DNA of 64,000 nucleotides from Pleurotus djamor (Eukaryota; Basidiomycota; Agaricomycetes; Agaricales; Pleurotaceae): NCBI GenBank assembly GCA_029747585.1, contig JAPEVF010000071.1, positions 1 to 64,000 of the forward strand, read 5' to 3'. Shown piece by piece: positions 1 to 11,949 of this stretch (position 1 is its first letter; each line of letters starts with the position of its first letter). The notes under the pieces were generated by a model. It saw only the letters and a program-made list of their open reading frames with translations, ran no database searches and was not told where the DNA came from. The position numbers and the translations under genes were made by a program.

Positions 1-615
1 TGCGACGACCAGACCGGCATAGACGGCAGCGAACCACTAATGAAACAAGGCATCAGNCAACCACCTCGCAAAGATTGAACACTGCGGCAGGCCAGTCCTT
101 TTCGCATTCCAAAAATCCCTTCCAACAATGATTCACCGCTTACTGGCTGCCCGCAGTGAAAGGAAAGTTGCGTACCGGATATGAGACATTGGCGGTTGGT
201 ATGATCCCGGAATCCAGAAAGATGGCAAGAAGTTCTATGACAGCATACAGCCAGAAAAACATAACGATTTCCTTGCGGCCTAAGTGCCCATCGTCATCGT
301 CAGTACGCGGTCGCAGAGCTATGCGCATAACGACTCACCGACAGCAGTATATTTGCTCCGTATGTGGTATATCATTATGGCGGTCATGATTATAGCGACG
401 ATGTGAACAAAGCATGTTGCTAGAACGAAGATGAAAAACAAGGTCTCCTGAGTCGGTATGAGCACTTTACATGGTTGGAAGATGAGAGTGCCGCCGACAT
501 CGACGTTTCTACTGTAGCATGTGGGCTCGACGCCCTGGTCGGTGCCAACGAGTGGGCAGATGACGAGCGCGGCAGTCTCGCATATTCCATTGAAGGATCC
601 GAATTTGATTGCCAT
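1..615 (-). CDS. CHS7: CHS7-like chitin synthase export chaperone (3' part missing)
   Basis: Start ATG at 615; exons 615-471, 419-339, 279-176 and 36-1, all with GT..AG introns of 51, 59 and 139 nt. The first exon opens with [20 protein letters not shown] followed by EPTCYSRNV, the typical amino terminus of the Chs7/Csi2 family; later exons give a [20 protein letters not shown] transmembrane stretch, then [14 protein letters not shown]. These are hallmarks of the ER membrane protein needed for export of class-type chitin synthases (Chs3 in yeast) from the ER. The gene runs off the left edge, so roughly the last half (remaining TM helices and the cytosolic tail) is not seen. One N lies in the third intron. 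Family assignment is firm; the role is inherited from the yeast family. Confidence 0.9.
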
Positions 616-1455
616 GATGGCACTCAGCCCGCGAGAAAAGGAAAGGAAAGTTGGATGGTGGCAGATGCCCTCGGCGTCGTGGAGGAAGTTGAGAAGAACG
701 TTGCCAACGGCGAGCACGCCACCTGCCAGAGACGCACAAAGCATTCCCACGGTCTTAGGGGCTCAGAAGTGTTCTCAAACGTACAAGTTCAACTTATCCT
801 ACAGTCTCAGACCCGAACTCTCAATATGTTNGGGGCGGTTGAGCTCCCGAGCAGATATGATACACGCAGTGCACCTACTCAGAGCCGATGACTCAGTCAA
901 GTTTGTATTAAAGGACGCACTGACTACTTAGTTGATTTACGGACTCGGTTGAGACGCACGCAGGCTCAGCCTTCTAACCAAGTAGTACGAATTTATCTGA
1001 GGGAGAAGGTGAGTACGCCGCATCTTCCTCTACGCTGTCGGAACTACGTAGTGCAACATGTCCCGACGTTCACTTTACTGATACTATCTATGCGACTGCT
1101 TAGGTAGATTTTGCGAATGCAACTCGAGTCTCGCAACTTGAAGAGTCCTGAAGCTTGAAGTTGGAATCAGAAAGTCACTGTGTAGCTCTTCACAAACGTC
1201 TGCTGTGCGCTTATTCGCGACTCGTCGATATCGTTGCCATGTAATACCTTAAGGTAAGCAAAGGGGATTCCGGCAAGGGGACCGTGACGGTGCTACACTG
1301 CTGACACTCGACGCGTGCATCAGAACAGACTGCTTATACTTTTCTCTACCAACGCGCCATCAATCCATCACCTCATCGTATGGTGGATCGCTGAAACTTG
1401 AAAACAGACACGGTCAGCTAGTCGAGTTGTACCACCCTCTGAACTTGAACCCTCC

Positions 1456-4402
1456 ATGCTCTCGTCACTAACTTTCCTTCAATTCTACGTCCTCATCTTC
1501 ATTGTACTATGGCTACCTCGTCCAAGTGTCGGGCTAAGTCAACAAACACTTTTTCCCGCAGCTGTGCCCCTTGCTGTCCGCTCACCGTACCTGAACACCT
1601 GGCTGGAAACCCGAAACGGTACAAACATATCACTTACTTGGCCTCAGTTCTGGAACACGAAGAGGGTAAGCTTTTAGCTTCGGGGACAAAAAATTTTTGA
1701 CCGTGAAGTAATGTCCGTCTGTAGATTTTAGGATGGACCGGTTTCATTAGAGTCGACGGCCAAGCCTATCAGTTTCTCGGTGGCCCTTTGGGGATGAACA
1801 CGACACAGATTAAAGACTTTCGAATCACTCCTACGCGCACAATATTTACTCTTACTGCAGGCAGCATGGAAGTCACCGTCACTTTCCTCAGTCCGATTGA
1901 GGTACGCCTGGCTCTAGTCCTTGGATATCGTCGTCTGTTTGTCTGAACTTGTCATAAAGCCCTCAAACCTCGTCCGCCAATCATTCCCCTTCTCTTACGT
2001 AGCTCTCAACACTACTTCAAACGATGGTCAGAGACATTCAGTTCAAATTTACTCTGATATCAGTGGAGGTTAGCTTTGTGGTCTCTTGAGTACAAGTTAT
2101 ACTCTGCTAAATGACCACATCCACCACACAGAATGGGCGTCGGGTGACAATAATTCTCCACTTGAGTGGACGCTAAACACGACGACCTCGTCTCTCTTCC
2201 ACTGCGTTCACCGGAGCTCACCTATATCGATGACAGAAGTCAATGATATCGCCGAGGATAGTGACGTCGTTCTCGGGATGTCCAAAGTTAGTCACTCTAG
2301 TTGTTCATGGGATGGTCTGACACTAACAGAAGAATATCTACAAGCGGCCTCTTGTCTCTTGGCAAACTGGGACAGATACAATTCTCCGCAAGTCATTCGT
2401 GGACAATGGTCAATTAACGAGCACCCAAGACAATCATTTCCGCGCCATCAACGGCAGGTAAGCAGACTGTATCGCCCCTTCACCTCAGTCGTCCCCTAGG
2501 CACATCTACTGAGTGATCCGACACCTACGTGTGGCAGAGATTGGCCTGTGTTTGCCATCTCTGTCGATCTAGGTAGCATACTTTCTACGGACTCACCCGT
2601 GGTTTATGGAATTGGCTTGGTTCGTGATCCATCGACCCAAGTCAAATTCAACGACGGGCGTCCAGATCAACTCCGGTCAACCTATTTTTGGACCCAATTT
2701 AAGGAACTCCGAGATGGGGTGAGCACCGTCTCGTCTTCGATCATCTAGCTTGCTCGTCGCTAACTCGAATACTATAGTTTGATGATTTCCTTGGTGACTA
2801 CCAAACCGCGTACGCCAGAGCTGTTGGGTTTGATCGCAAGCTTCTGGACGAAGCGACGCACAATGTCTCACCTGAGTATGCTGACTTGATATCGCTTGCC
2901 ACGCGTCAAGCCTTGGGCGGGCTGGAGATCACCACATCTCAAGCTCTCAATGGGTCTCTTGATGCTTCCGATATTCAAATATTCATGAAGGATATTGGAT
3001 CGGGTGGGTATGTAGCAGGCCAAGCATCCACTTCTCAGCGAAGAATTCTACTGACGGTGGACATTGTCTTCGTTCTCAGTCAACAATCTCGAACCAACCC
3101 CGTTGAAGGCCTCTTCGCCTCGTTTCCGATGCTACTGTATCTGAACACAACTTGGGCTGGATACGCGCTTAAGCCGTTGTTGGAATATCAATATGATAAC
3201 GGCTCGAATGTTGCTGCTCCCGATCTCGGTATGTTTTCTTTGTTTTATGGTTTTCGTTGCCCTCCACCACGTGCTCAACTCCTCTGCTACGACTAGGGGG
3301 AACATTTCCGGTAGTCATAGCTGGGTCAACTTCGAATGACAAACGAGGATTGGACGGTACGTAGACGTCAGCACTCCTGGATTTTGGATCACCCGAGAGG
3401 GCCAATATAGAGTACGTTGGCTAGGTCCGGTATGTTTCTCCTTCACCGCCCAACTCAAAGTACACGCCTCTGAGAATGATAATCTCTGGAGACTGGGCAA
3501 TGCTTGCTGCAAGCACAATGGCGGATTTAGGAACACGAGATCGACTTATCAAGATGGTTTATTCAAGAGCAAACTCCAATCTCACCTCGGGTCCCTTTCC
3601 TTCGATGTACGATGTAAATACCGGGAAGGTTGCATCAGGACAAGCAAGGTTCGTCGCCCAATATTCGTTAGCAAGTTGTCGTTATGACCCAAAGTTATTC
3701 AGCGCCGCCCAAGGTGCAATGTATGCAATATTAGCACTTCAGTGAGATACTCTCCCCTTTTTCATTAGAACCCAGCTCAGATGTCTTGTCTTGCTTCAGG
3801 CTGCCGCCTCAAACGATCTTTATCCCCTCTGACTCGAGCGATCTGCACCCAACTCCAACTCCACCTCGAGAACGACTCTCGGGTAGTGTTATAGCTGCCG
3901 TAGTCATAAGTGCTCTAACGGGGGTCTCTCTCACTATGATTGCACTCTTCTTGTGGCGGAGGCGACGATTCAGACGGGAAGTGGACGCTTTGAAACAACG
4001 TGTCTACCCTTTCACTGTGCCTTCTCCACATTTGGCACTTGAATACTTCCCGCCCCAATCACCCATGTTTGGCTTCTCAAGACCGATGTCAACGAACATA
4101 AGTAAACGGGAATTGATTCGATTGGGAAGGGAGAGGGAAAGATCGGAGTCGTCGGAGAGAGCAATGGCTTCTGTTCCTCCATCCCATCGGGCCACTTCTC
4201 TCGCTCCCATGACTTTTCGACGTCCGGACTCAGAGGGACGTCTCTCAAGACAACATTCCTTCTCCACTTATGGTAGTTCTCGAAGTCGCACCGTGCGGTC
4301 GGCCACCACTTCTGAAACCGACCACTTACGGAGTGCCGTTGATGAATTGAGAAGGGGGTTATCATGGGTACGGGATCGCTTTGAACCACCGCCTGGATAT
4401 TA
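1456..4402 (+). CDS. Glutaminase A-like protein (DUF4964/5127/4965), membrane-anchored, DUF1793 shortened
   Basis: Multi-exon gene. Signal peptide at residues 1-26 (start 1456), then PAAVPLAVRSPYLNTWL, the DUF4964 signature of fungal GtaA-type glutaminases. Exons at 1456-1665, 1725-1901, 1960-2068 and from 2132 carry the DUF5127 region (LVRQSFPFSYVAL, VQIYSDISGEW). Exons around 2800-3235 carry DUF4965 (SLATRQALGG, NPVEGLFASFPMLLYLN). The last exons give SGDWAMLAASTMADLGTRD and GQASAAQGAMYAILAL, the end of DUF1793. The roughly 150-200 residues that normally lie between DLG and the SDW-like motif are absent, because only about 110 nt separate them. The last exon (to 4402) adds a Pro/Thr spacer, a TM helix (SVIAAVVISALTGVSLTMIA), an Arg-rich stop-transfer and a Ser/Arg-rich tail. 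The family hydrolyses glutamine extracellularly in Aspergillus; activity here is doubtful given the gap. Confidence 0.8.
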
Positions 4403-4558
4403 GGTCTTGGGAGGAGGTCTTGGGCTTAGCACACTTTTTCCCTTTTACTTTACCAATAAATCTTTTAGTATTGTACGCGTCCGTCGACTAGGTTCAAGTT
4501 GGCCAGATTGTTAGATGTCGTGGTTATGGTTCGAATAATTGGGAGGACATGAAAGGTT

Positions 4559-7500
4559 CTACAGGATACTAGTGTTCTCGATGGGAAGAAATCTAGGGAA
4601 GGAACTCTGAACACCGAGCATAAACTGAGGAGCAGCTGCGCTTTTGTTCCCAGCAGCGGCTTGGCTTCCTTGGGCAGCAGTCGGGGCTTGAGCCGACTGG
4701 TCTTTCTTTTGATCGATAGCCCATTGAGCCATTCCGAGGGCCACACCGAGGGAGGGATCAATAGAGGCTTTAGAAAGTTCCGCAACGATGTTGGCTACGG
4801 AACGTCGAGTCGTTTCCTCCACGAGTGTGTAACTACCGGACTTCTGCCAGAATTTGTTGATAGCAGTTGCCTCCTTGCTGAAGAAACTGAGCCCGGCATC
4901 GACACCTGTTCAGAAGTCTGAGAAAGGGAGATCCTAGAATATTTGATGGGTACATACCAGCACCAACAGCACCCTGCCATGCTCCACGCGCGGCGGCGTC
5001 GGCAAGGCCATCTCCAAGACTCTTGCCGTCAATGGCATTCTGGACAACTTGAGTCAAGACTTCCGTTGCACTATTGATACCCGCTTGGATACCCATGCGA
5101 ACAGCGGTTCTAGCAGCGAAGCTCGCGACGGACTTGGCAATTCCACTAGTAGCGGCTTTCGAAACGATATTACCAAGTGTTGCAGCAGGAAGCATTGCAT
5201 CGAGTGCAGCAGAAGCTCCGCCACTGATAGCTCCAGCGAGGGCACCAATACCCAGCTGAATACCCCAGTCTTTGTCGCTGGATTCGCCGCTGATAGTCGC
5301 CGTGACATCGTAGAGGAGACCAGAGACTCCTGCACCAACAAAGGCACTGCCGACGATGTTGTACAAAGCACCCCCAGAAGCAACAGTTATGGCGACACCA
5401 ACAACGATCAGGACGACGTCGACAAACCTTGATCGACTCAGTGAGCAGGGGAACGAACACATAAGGACAGAGCGGACTCACCAATGCCACCATGGCACAT
5501 TTCCATTGAGATCGATGTAGTTGATAGGGTCATTGCGCGAGAAGGCATACATGTTGAAGGTCGAAGGCTTGATTCCTTCAAGGGAGAGAGGATAGTGATC
5601 AAGGGTGAGGAAGCGACCAATCTATATGATGATGTTAGTTGTTATTGACGAAGCAAGCAAAGCTTAATCGACTTGACATACCTCTGGGTCATAGAATCGT
5701 GCGCCGTAATAGTACAAGTCACCGAATTGCTCCTTCCCTGAGAATTTGTACCGAGCCACATCGTCTCCCTTGATCAACGTTGCACGACCGTGAGTGTCGT
5801 ATTCGTATTGTGTGATCAACTCGCCGGAGTCGTTGGAGACAGCAATAGTACTACCAAGATGATCTGTGTGGTAGTACTGGACTTCCAAGGAGGAAGTGGA
5901 GCTGGTCAATGAAGCACGTCTATACCCTTGGACAATATAAGACGTCTCTGTCTTCGAACCGTTGGGGGAGAACTCGACCTCGTAGGCTAGGGTGGGATAA
6001 AGTCGAACTGTGCCATCAGATAAGGTTGCCTTGATAAGCCGCCCCTTGTAGTCATAGAGGAAGGAGGTCCCGTCGAGCTTGATCAAGCGACTCTCTGAGT
6101 TGTAGACCATGGAACGTGTCTCATTGCCTGCCCCGTCCAACTTCGAAGTCATGTTTCCATCATCGGAGTACTTGAACGTATACTGAGTGGCGCCAGAGTC
6201 ATCTCGCACTTCGGAAAGTTGCCAGCCGGTGTTCACCATAGAAAGGCCGTCCTTTTGGTTCAAGTTGCCACTTGCATCGTATGTAAAATCCTCCGCACTA
6301 TCGGAGGCAGCAAGACCACTAGTCGAGCGCTTAGTGATTTGACCTAGGGTTTGGGAAGATGAGCAGGATGAACACCGAAGGAGGCCATGAAAATGTTACC
6401 TGCTGCGTTGTATTGGAAAGAATTATCGCCTTGATGAGAGTCAGCTTTCACTTCATGCCGGTTGATGCGACTGAAAGAGTCAATGCCCCATTGCTGCGAG
6501 TGGAGGACGTTAGATTCCTTGGTGAGATTCATGGTGGCTACGGAGCCATTTTCAGACAAAGTGGATGTGGCCACAATCCCGTTCCCAAAAGTGCAAGTGG
6601 ATGGCTTGGAGAAAACATTATCGTAGGAAGAGAGATCGACCGTAGCGCGAAGGGAAGATGTGGCATTGACAAGTGCAATCTTGCTGACTGATTGTCCATC
6701 AGGGAGGAGATCACGTTGCAGGACTGAGCCATCGGGATTGGTAGCCTGAGTAAGTCCACCAGACACTGTCCACAGATAATTCGAAGTGAAGTTGTTTCCA
6801 TCGATGGTAAGCGAATCCGAGGACAGGTTTCCGTGAATATCGTAGTCATAGAGATGTTTGACACCATTGGATGAAGACACAGAGACAAGTCTGCCTTTAG
6901 TAAAGTCTCCGCCTTCATCGTAACCAAAGGTGAAGGTTTCCTCTGGTGTCACCTTCTCGGTGGACCGCCCGTTCCAGTCGAAGTGAGTGACGATGCTAGA
7001 GCCAGTCAATTGATTCGTTACTGTCGAACTACCGATGTCGTCATCGAAGAGAGCCGTGGTATGGTTGATAACTTTAGTGGACCCGTCAACGAGATGAGAG
7101 ATGCTTCTCTCAACGACACGAGAAATTCCGTCATAGTTAAGGCTGAGCTTGACACCCGCGGGATCGGTGATGGTTGTGGGCCTAGCGAGGCCGTCAAATG
7201 TCGTCTTGACGGACTGGCCAAGTTCGTCGATAGCTTCGACAGCGACATTTTTAACAAAGTTATTGGAGCTTGGTTCTGGGTTGGGGACGCCTTTGATGAG
7301 GTGGGAGGAAGCCTCTGTCTGAGTACCATCGGAGCGCGACTCGACCATTTTTGTGACGCCAGAACTGAATGAATACTCGTAGGTCACCTGCAAGGGCGAA
7401 GTACTGGTGCTGGGAGGTGGAAGCGTCTTCTGAGTAACTCGAGACAAGGCATCATAGGTAGCTGTTGCATATGTCGGGGTGCTCCCGGAGAAATAGTCCC

Positions 7501-10500
7501 GAGCCCTCTTGACGAGCCTACCAGCACCGTCGAAATGAGACTCGGAGATGACTGTGACAGAAGGATCATCAGCGGCTGGTCTCTCCGTCTTCCAAGTTCT
7601 TCCGAGACCATCAATGTAGCTCACAGTCTTGTAGAAGGTAGCCTGACCGGGGTCTAAAAGCGCGTACTCGGTCTTGAGGTAGTCGGCACCGTTGGTTGAG
7701 TATTGCTGTTTGGTGGTGACAAGACCATTGAGCTTCGTTTCTACCACCCGCCCCAAAATGTCGTAACTGAGAGAAGTTATTTCCCCATTGGGAGAGGTGG
7801 TTGAAATGGGGTGCGCGTGGATGAGGTCGTATGTGGCAGACTCAACGAGTGTGGCGTTTTCAGAGGTGTAAACAGTGGAACGGACGCAATTTGAGTATGT
7901 TTCATCGTAAGCATATTCCCGCAGAGCCTGGCCAGGCCCATGAACGACAGTGTCGTTACCAGCGGCGTCTTTGTCAACCGTCTGCACGGACCACACATCG
8001 TCTCTGATCCATTGCCTCTGTTCCGACATCGAATCCGAGCCTGGGGTATAGGCATATTTCGTGTGCTTGAGGGTAGCGCCTGATTGCACAACTTTCTCAG
8101 AGACCTTGGCACCAATGACCCAAGATGATGTGTCATTCAGATACTCGGCTTCGATGACAAGCGGGGTAGAGTCCAAGTCGGTCTGGATGGTCGTGGTGAG
8201 GATGTTTCCGAAGGCGTCATTAGCGTAGGCCGTATCAACGCTGTAGGTTTTGGAGCCGCCCTCGTAATACGTATCCTTAGTACTTGATAAGGAGAGATAC
8301 TGGTTCTTCCCGCTATTCTCAGACAGAGAGGACCAGGTGTTGGTCGTAGCTTGGAGCGGGGATCCGGAGGATTTGTCGACAGATGAGACATCCTTCACCA
8401 ACCCAGAGAGGGGGAACTCTTGGTAGTAACTCGTTGTCAAATCGGAGCCAAGCACCTTGCTTGATTTGGTGATGCTCTCAAACCCTTGCCAACCACGACC
8501 GTCGTAAGAGTAGCGTGCGTTTTTGTACGTGTAAGATGTTTCATCCACAATATCAGACTGGGCGGCGTAAGGGGCATGGGAAAGGACTTTCACCACGTAG
8601 GAAGGGAAGTACACAATCTGCGCCCGGGTTTGAGCACCGACGGGAGAGATAGCGGAAGCCGAGCTTGATGACAGCGAAGTGGTGAAGGATATATTGCGAG
8701 CCATACCACTGACTGCAGCGAGGGGCGAGCCAACTGCATTAGCATCCCTACGTGTTGTGGCATCGGTAGTGTACGTGGTGCGATCACTGAGAGGAGCAAA
8801 TGTGGCAGTAACCTTCGCTCCCAGGCCGTTTTCATATCCGCAGACATAGTCAATGGGTTGTTGGGTAGAGCAGGGGAGACTGGCGATGCTGAGGGTGCCG
8901 GAAAAATTCTGGGTAGCTAAAACGCAATCGACACGCCCCAGCCCACGAAGGTCGGCCCATGACACGATAGAGGATGCCAGGGAAGGCTGGGTGACGCTAG
9001 CAACTCGAACGAAGCTATCTGCGAAGAAGCGCAAGACATCGACATTCGTTTTGTTATCAATTGTGGAGAAGGTATTGACGATGTCGACGGAAAATGGGGA
9101 GGTAGTCTTGGCCAACGTGACATTGCCGTTATACGCAATATCGGTGACGATTGGGGAGGTAGGTGAAAGAAGAGTTGGGCCGGTGCTGCGAAGCATCTGG
9201 AACTGGAGTTTCCCGGAGAGCGTCTTACTAGCGATGATGAGGCTGGTTTTGCCATCTTCATCAGCACCATAAGGCAAGAATGTAGTGGTGCTCAGGAAAG
9301 GAATCGATTGCGCGACTTCTCTCAGAGGACCGTCATCACGATAGACGAGGCGGCCATCTTGAGACTCCAGGAGATCAATATTTACAGACGCGCTGCCATT
9401 CACGAATTTGGAGGATATGAGGAAGACATCCTCAGCACTGTTGTGTTTTGATTTGTCAGAACAACTGACGGGATATACTCTATATGAACTTGTTGACTTA
9501 CCTATTGCCGTTGAGATCTGCAACGACCACTCTCACACCATCTGCGGATACACCAAGCGGACCGTCGATGGGAGGAAGATCGCTAAAAGCGCTATCATCC
9601 GAGGTGAACTGCACAATGCGAAGTTGAGGGGTTCCAGACTTTAAGACTTGGTATACGTAAACGAGCCCGATGTGGCCGCTCCCCTAAGCCATGGAACGAA
9701 GGATGAGTATGGAAAAGCGGATGGGAAACAGGTGTGTGTACCTCAAAGTCTCCAGCATAGAAGTTCCCATTGAGGGCCTCTGGCTTAAAAGAAAGGCCAT
9801 TCTGAGCCTTGAACCCACCGTCCGTGGATAATAGGATGGTAAGGGTGTAAGCATCGAGGGATTTGGCAATGTGGAGGAAATCGTTCCTTCCATCACCGTT
9901 AAAGTCGAGGGGTATGAGTTGGGTAGGAAATCTAATGCCATCGAATGTCGAGCTTGGCGTCGTTGAGACGGTACCGTCGGCATCGGTTTCATGTACGTCC
10001 AGATGGAGTTGGGACACTCCGTTGACGAGGCGCTTGGACGCAATGACCAAGTCACTTTTACCCTTTGCACTGACATCCATGGGGTAGACTTGTGCGGTGC
10101 TGTCCTTGGGATCAATTACCACCGCGGGCGAGGGCGCGTCGAACACAGCAGGATTACCATCGATCCATGAGAATTTGACGGGCCGAACAGTAGCACCATC
10201 GGCATCCTCTAAGGAAACTTGAACCAAACGACTGATACCAGTTGAAACCGCTTGATCATATGTAAGCTTGTGTGTATGGGAAAGCTTTCCTTGGACCTTG
10301 GACGCGACAGAGGCCAAACGTTTCTCCATCGAAACCTTGGAACCGCCGTAGTAAGTGACGCGTATGTCTGGCCGAGTTTCATAGTTAAACTGGACTTCTC
10401 GTTGGTGGTCCATTTCGAGGTTGTGATTTCCGCCATACGAAATAGTCGAAACATAGAAACTGCCTGTGCTGACATCGTTGATGTAGGAGTAGGTGACATA

Positions 10501-11125
10501 GTTGGAAAAGGCGTCTTTGTATTCGGTAGCCGCCCAAACTCGGGTGGCTGATTTGCCAAGCGCCTTGATGTTCGAGTCCTAAAACAGTCAAAACAAAGAT
10601 CAGCAACTTTGTATCCCTCTACGGAGCCGAACATGCAAACCGAAGAAGCTCCATAGGTACGAGAGCTCCCATCCGGGAGGTATTCTATCCACGAGTCGGG
10701 ATTAGATGGATCCGATCCCACAGCAACAACTTTGGACCATTGCTCCAGTTCGAAGCGATATTCGTTGTTCCCAATGCTAACCAAGCGTTGACCATTGAGC
10801 GAGAACCGATCCTTGTCGTCGTAGTTGATTGCGCCTACCCATTGGGAAGGCACTCATGAGCAATGACTCAGTGAAAATAGAGTAATAGCTCACCCCGAAA
10901 TCCGTCTTGGGCAATTGTTGCGGGTGTGCGTTCCACAAGAGAGATGCCCTTGAGGGCCCACCCAGAACCGATCGCCGACGCTGAGTTGGAAGCAGAGTGA
11001 TACGAGAGGGTTACACCAGGGGACAACCTGGCGGGTGGTACCTGAATTGGGAGCGAAAGGGCGAAAGAACCGTTCGGATCGACGCTATGATCAACTTTGA
11101 GAGTGCCAACGATTTCTTGAGACAT
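4559..11125 (-). CDS. SpvB / FG-GAP / RHS-core protein resembling fused TcB-TcC of bacterial toxin complexes
   Basis: Nine exons give 6102 nt exactly (2033 codons plus stop): 11125-10894, 10834-10641, 10578-9742, 9683-9502, 9437-6400, 6343-5682, 5621-5482, 5427-4958, 4905-4559, all GT..AG. Order seen: an SpvB-type amino terminus (GSFALSLPIQVPP, then LSPGVTLSYHS and GSGWALKGIS); FG-GAP-like calcium loops (DFNGDGRNDFL; VVADLNGN) at about residues 300-480; a Ser/Thr-rich middle; YD/RHS repeats at about 870-1660; and the RHS core (YYHTDHLGSTIAVS, YYYGARFYDPE, IGRFLTLD, NDPINYIDLNG) ending near residue 1760. A 272-residue hydrophobic Gly/Ala-rich tail follows. In bacteria TcB and TcC form a hollow shell enclosing a C-terminal effector; RHS shells also occur in animal teneurins. 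No signal peptide is obvious and no TcA-like partner is in the window. Function is unknown; bacterial origin by transfer with later intron gain is an inference. Confidence 0.88.
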
Positions 11126-11183
11126 GGTGAGACGAATTGAGATAGAGTTGCGTGAGCTGAGGATGTATGCCTTTCTCTTCCCT

Positions 11184-11190
11184 CTTTATA
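11184..11190 (-). promoter_or_regulatory. Putative TATA box of the RHS/SpvB gene
   Basis: On the minus strand the sequence reads TATAAAG, 59-65 nt upstream of the ATG at 11125, the usual spacing for a fungal core promoter. It is a pattern match only. Confidence 0.4.
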
Positions 11191-11194
11191 CAAT

Positions 11195-11949
11195 CGTTGG
11201 CAAGCTCGCTTCTGCTCCATCCTTGTCCTCTGCGATAGGAATCTCACAGGGATCCCGGGAGACGATAGATGTTTCAACGGAAAGATTTCTTCACCGAATC
11301 TTCGCTGGGGAATCGACCGAGGCCAAAAGCCTCCGTTGACCCACGCTCCGTTGCTGGCAGCCACATCGATTGAGATAGTCAGTAGTCATTTGACCAAGTT
11401 TGATGCATTGTCAGACGAAGCGTTCCCTTTGCACCACTGTGTTCGTTGTTGGAGCCGAGTAAGAAGAACATTGTAAAGCCGAGATGTCGCACATCAAGGA
11501 CCATATTTGGACATCCTATGCTCCTGTTTGGCTTCGAGACCTGACTGAAGTCCATTGCGCGTAAAACCCGCTAGGAAAGGCAGAGAACGAGAGAAACCAA
11601 CCGCGGGGGTCGTAGCACAAAAAGTGACAGGGTCCACACCCGGGGATAATAGGCGGTGCACTGGTGGCTTGCTATCTGCCAGCTATCGCCGACGTAGAGA
11701 CTCAGCAATGTGCATGATTTCTGCATAGGCGGAGGTCGGAGGCGACGAGGGTGCCGAAGAAGCAGGAAATTCAACGGGTGCCAGTGAATCATGAAGAGGA
11801 TGGAGTTGTTGATCCACTGTCATACTTTCTAAGTAACTCATACAAATTTCGCGATTAGATTATCGTCAAGCCCAGACTTCCAAGACCAGCTCGCTGGAGT
11901 ACCTTCGAGTCATATCGATGAGGGTTGTGATGGTTTGTCGCACCGAGAT
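11195..11949. other. Intergenic stretch between the RHS gene promoter and the next gene
   Basis: About 750 nt without a convincing exon in any frame. The open frames here are short and lack family motifs. It holds the upstream region of the RHS/SpvB gene and the 3' flank of the small gene at 11950-12471. No repeat or RNA gene was recognised. Confidence 0.5.

Noticed and set aside
4012..4389. 125-codon minus-strand frame
   Set aside because: Antisense shadow of the last exon of the glutaminase-like gene.
6359..9272. Plus-strand frames inside the RHS gene (110, 129 and 139 codons)
   Set aside because: Antisense shadows of the long exon; no independent motifs or splice signals.
4559..11125. 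RHS/SpvB gene as bacterial contamination
   Set aside because: Eight introns with GT..AG borders and consistent phases, a TATA-like box and flanking fungal genes argue against it.
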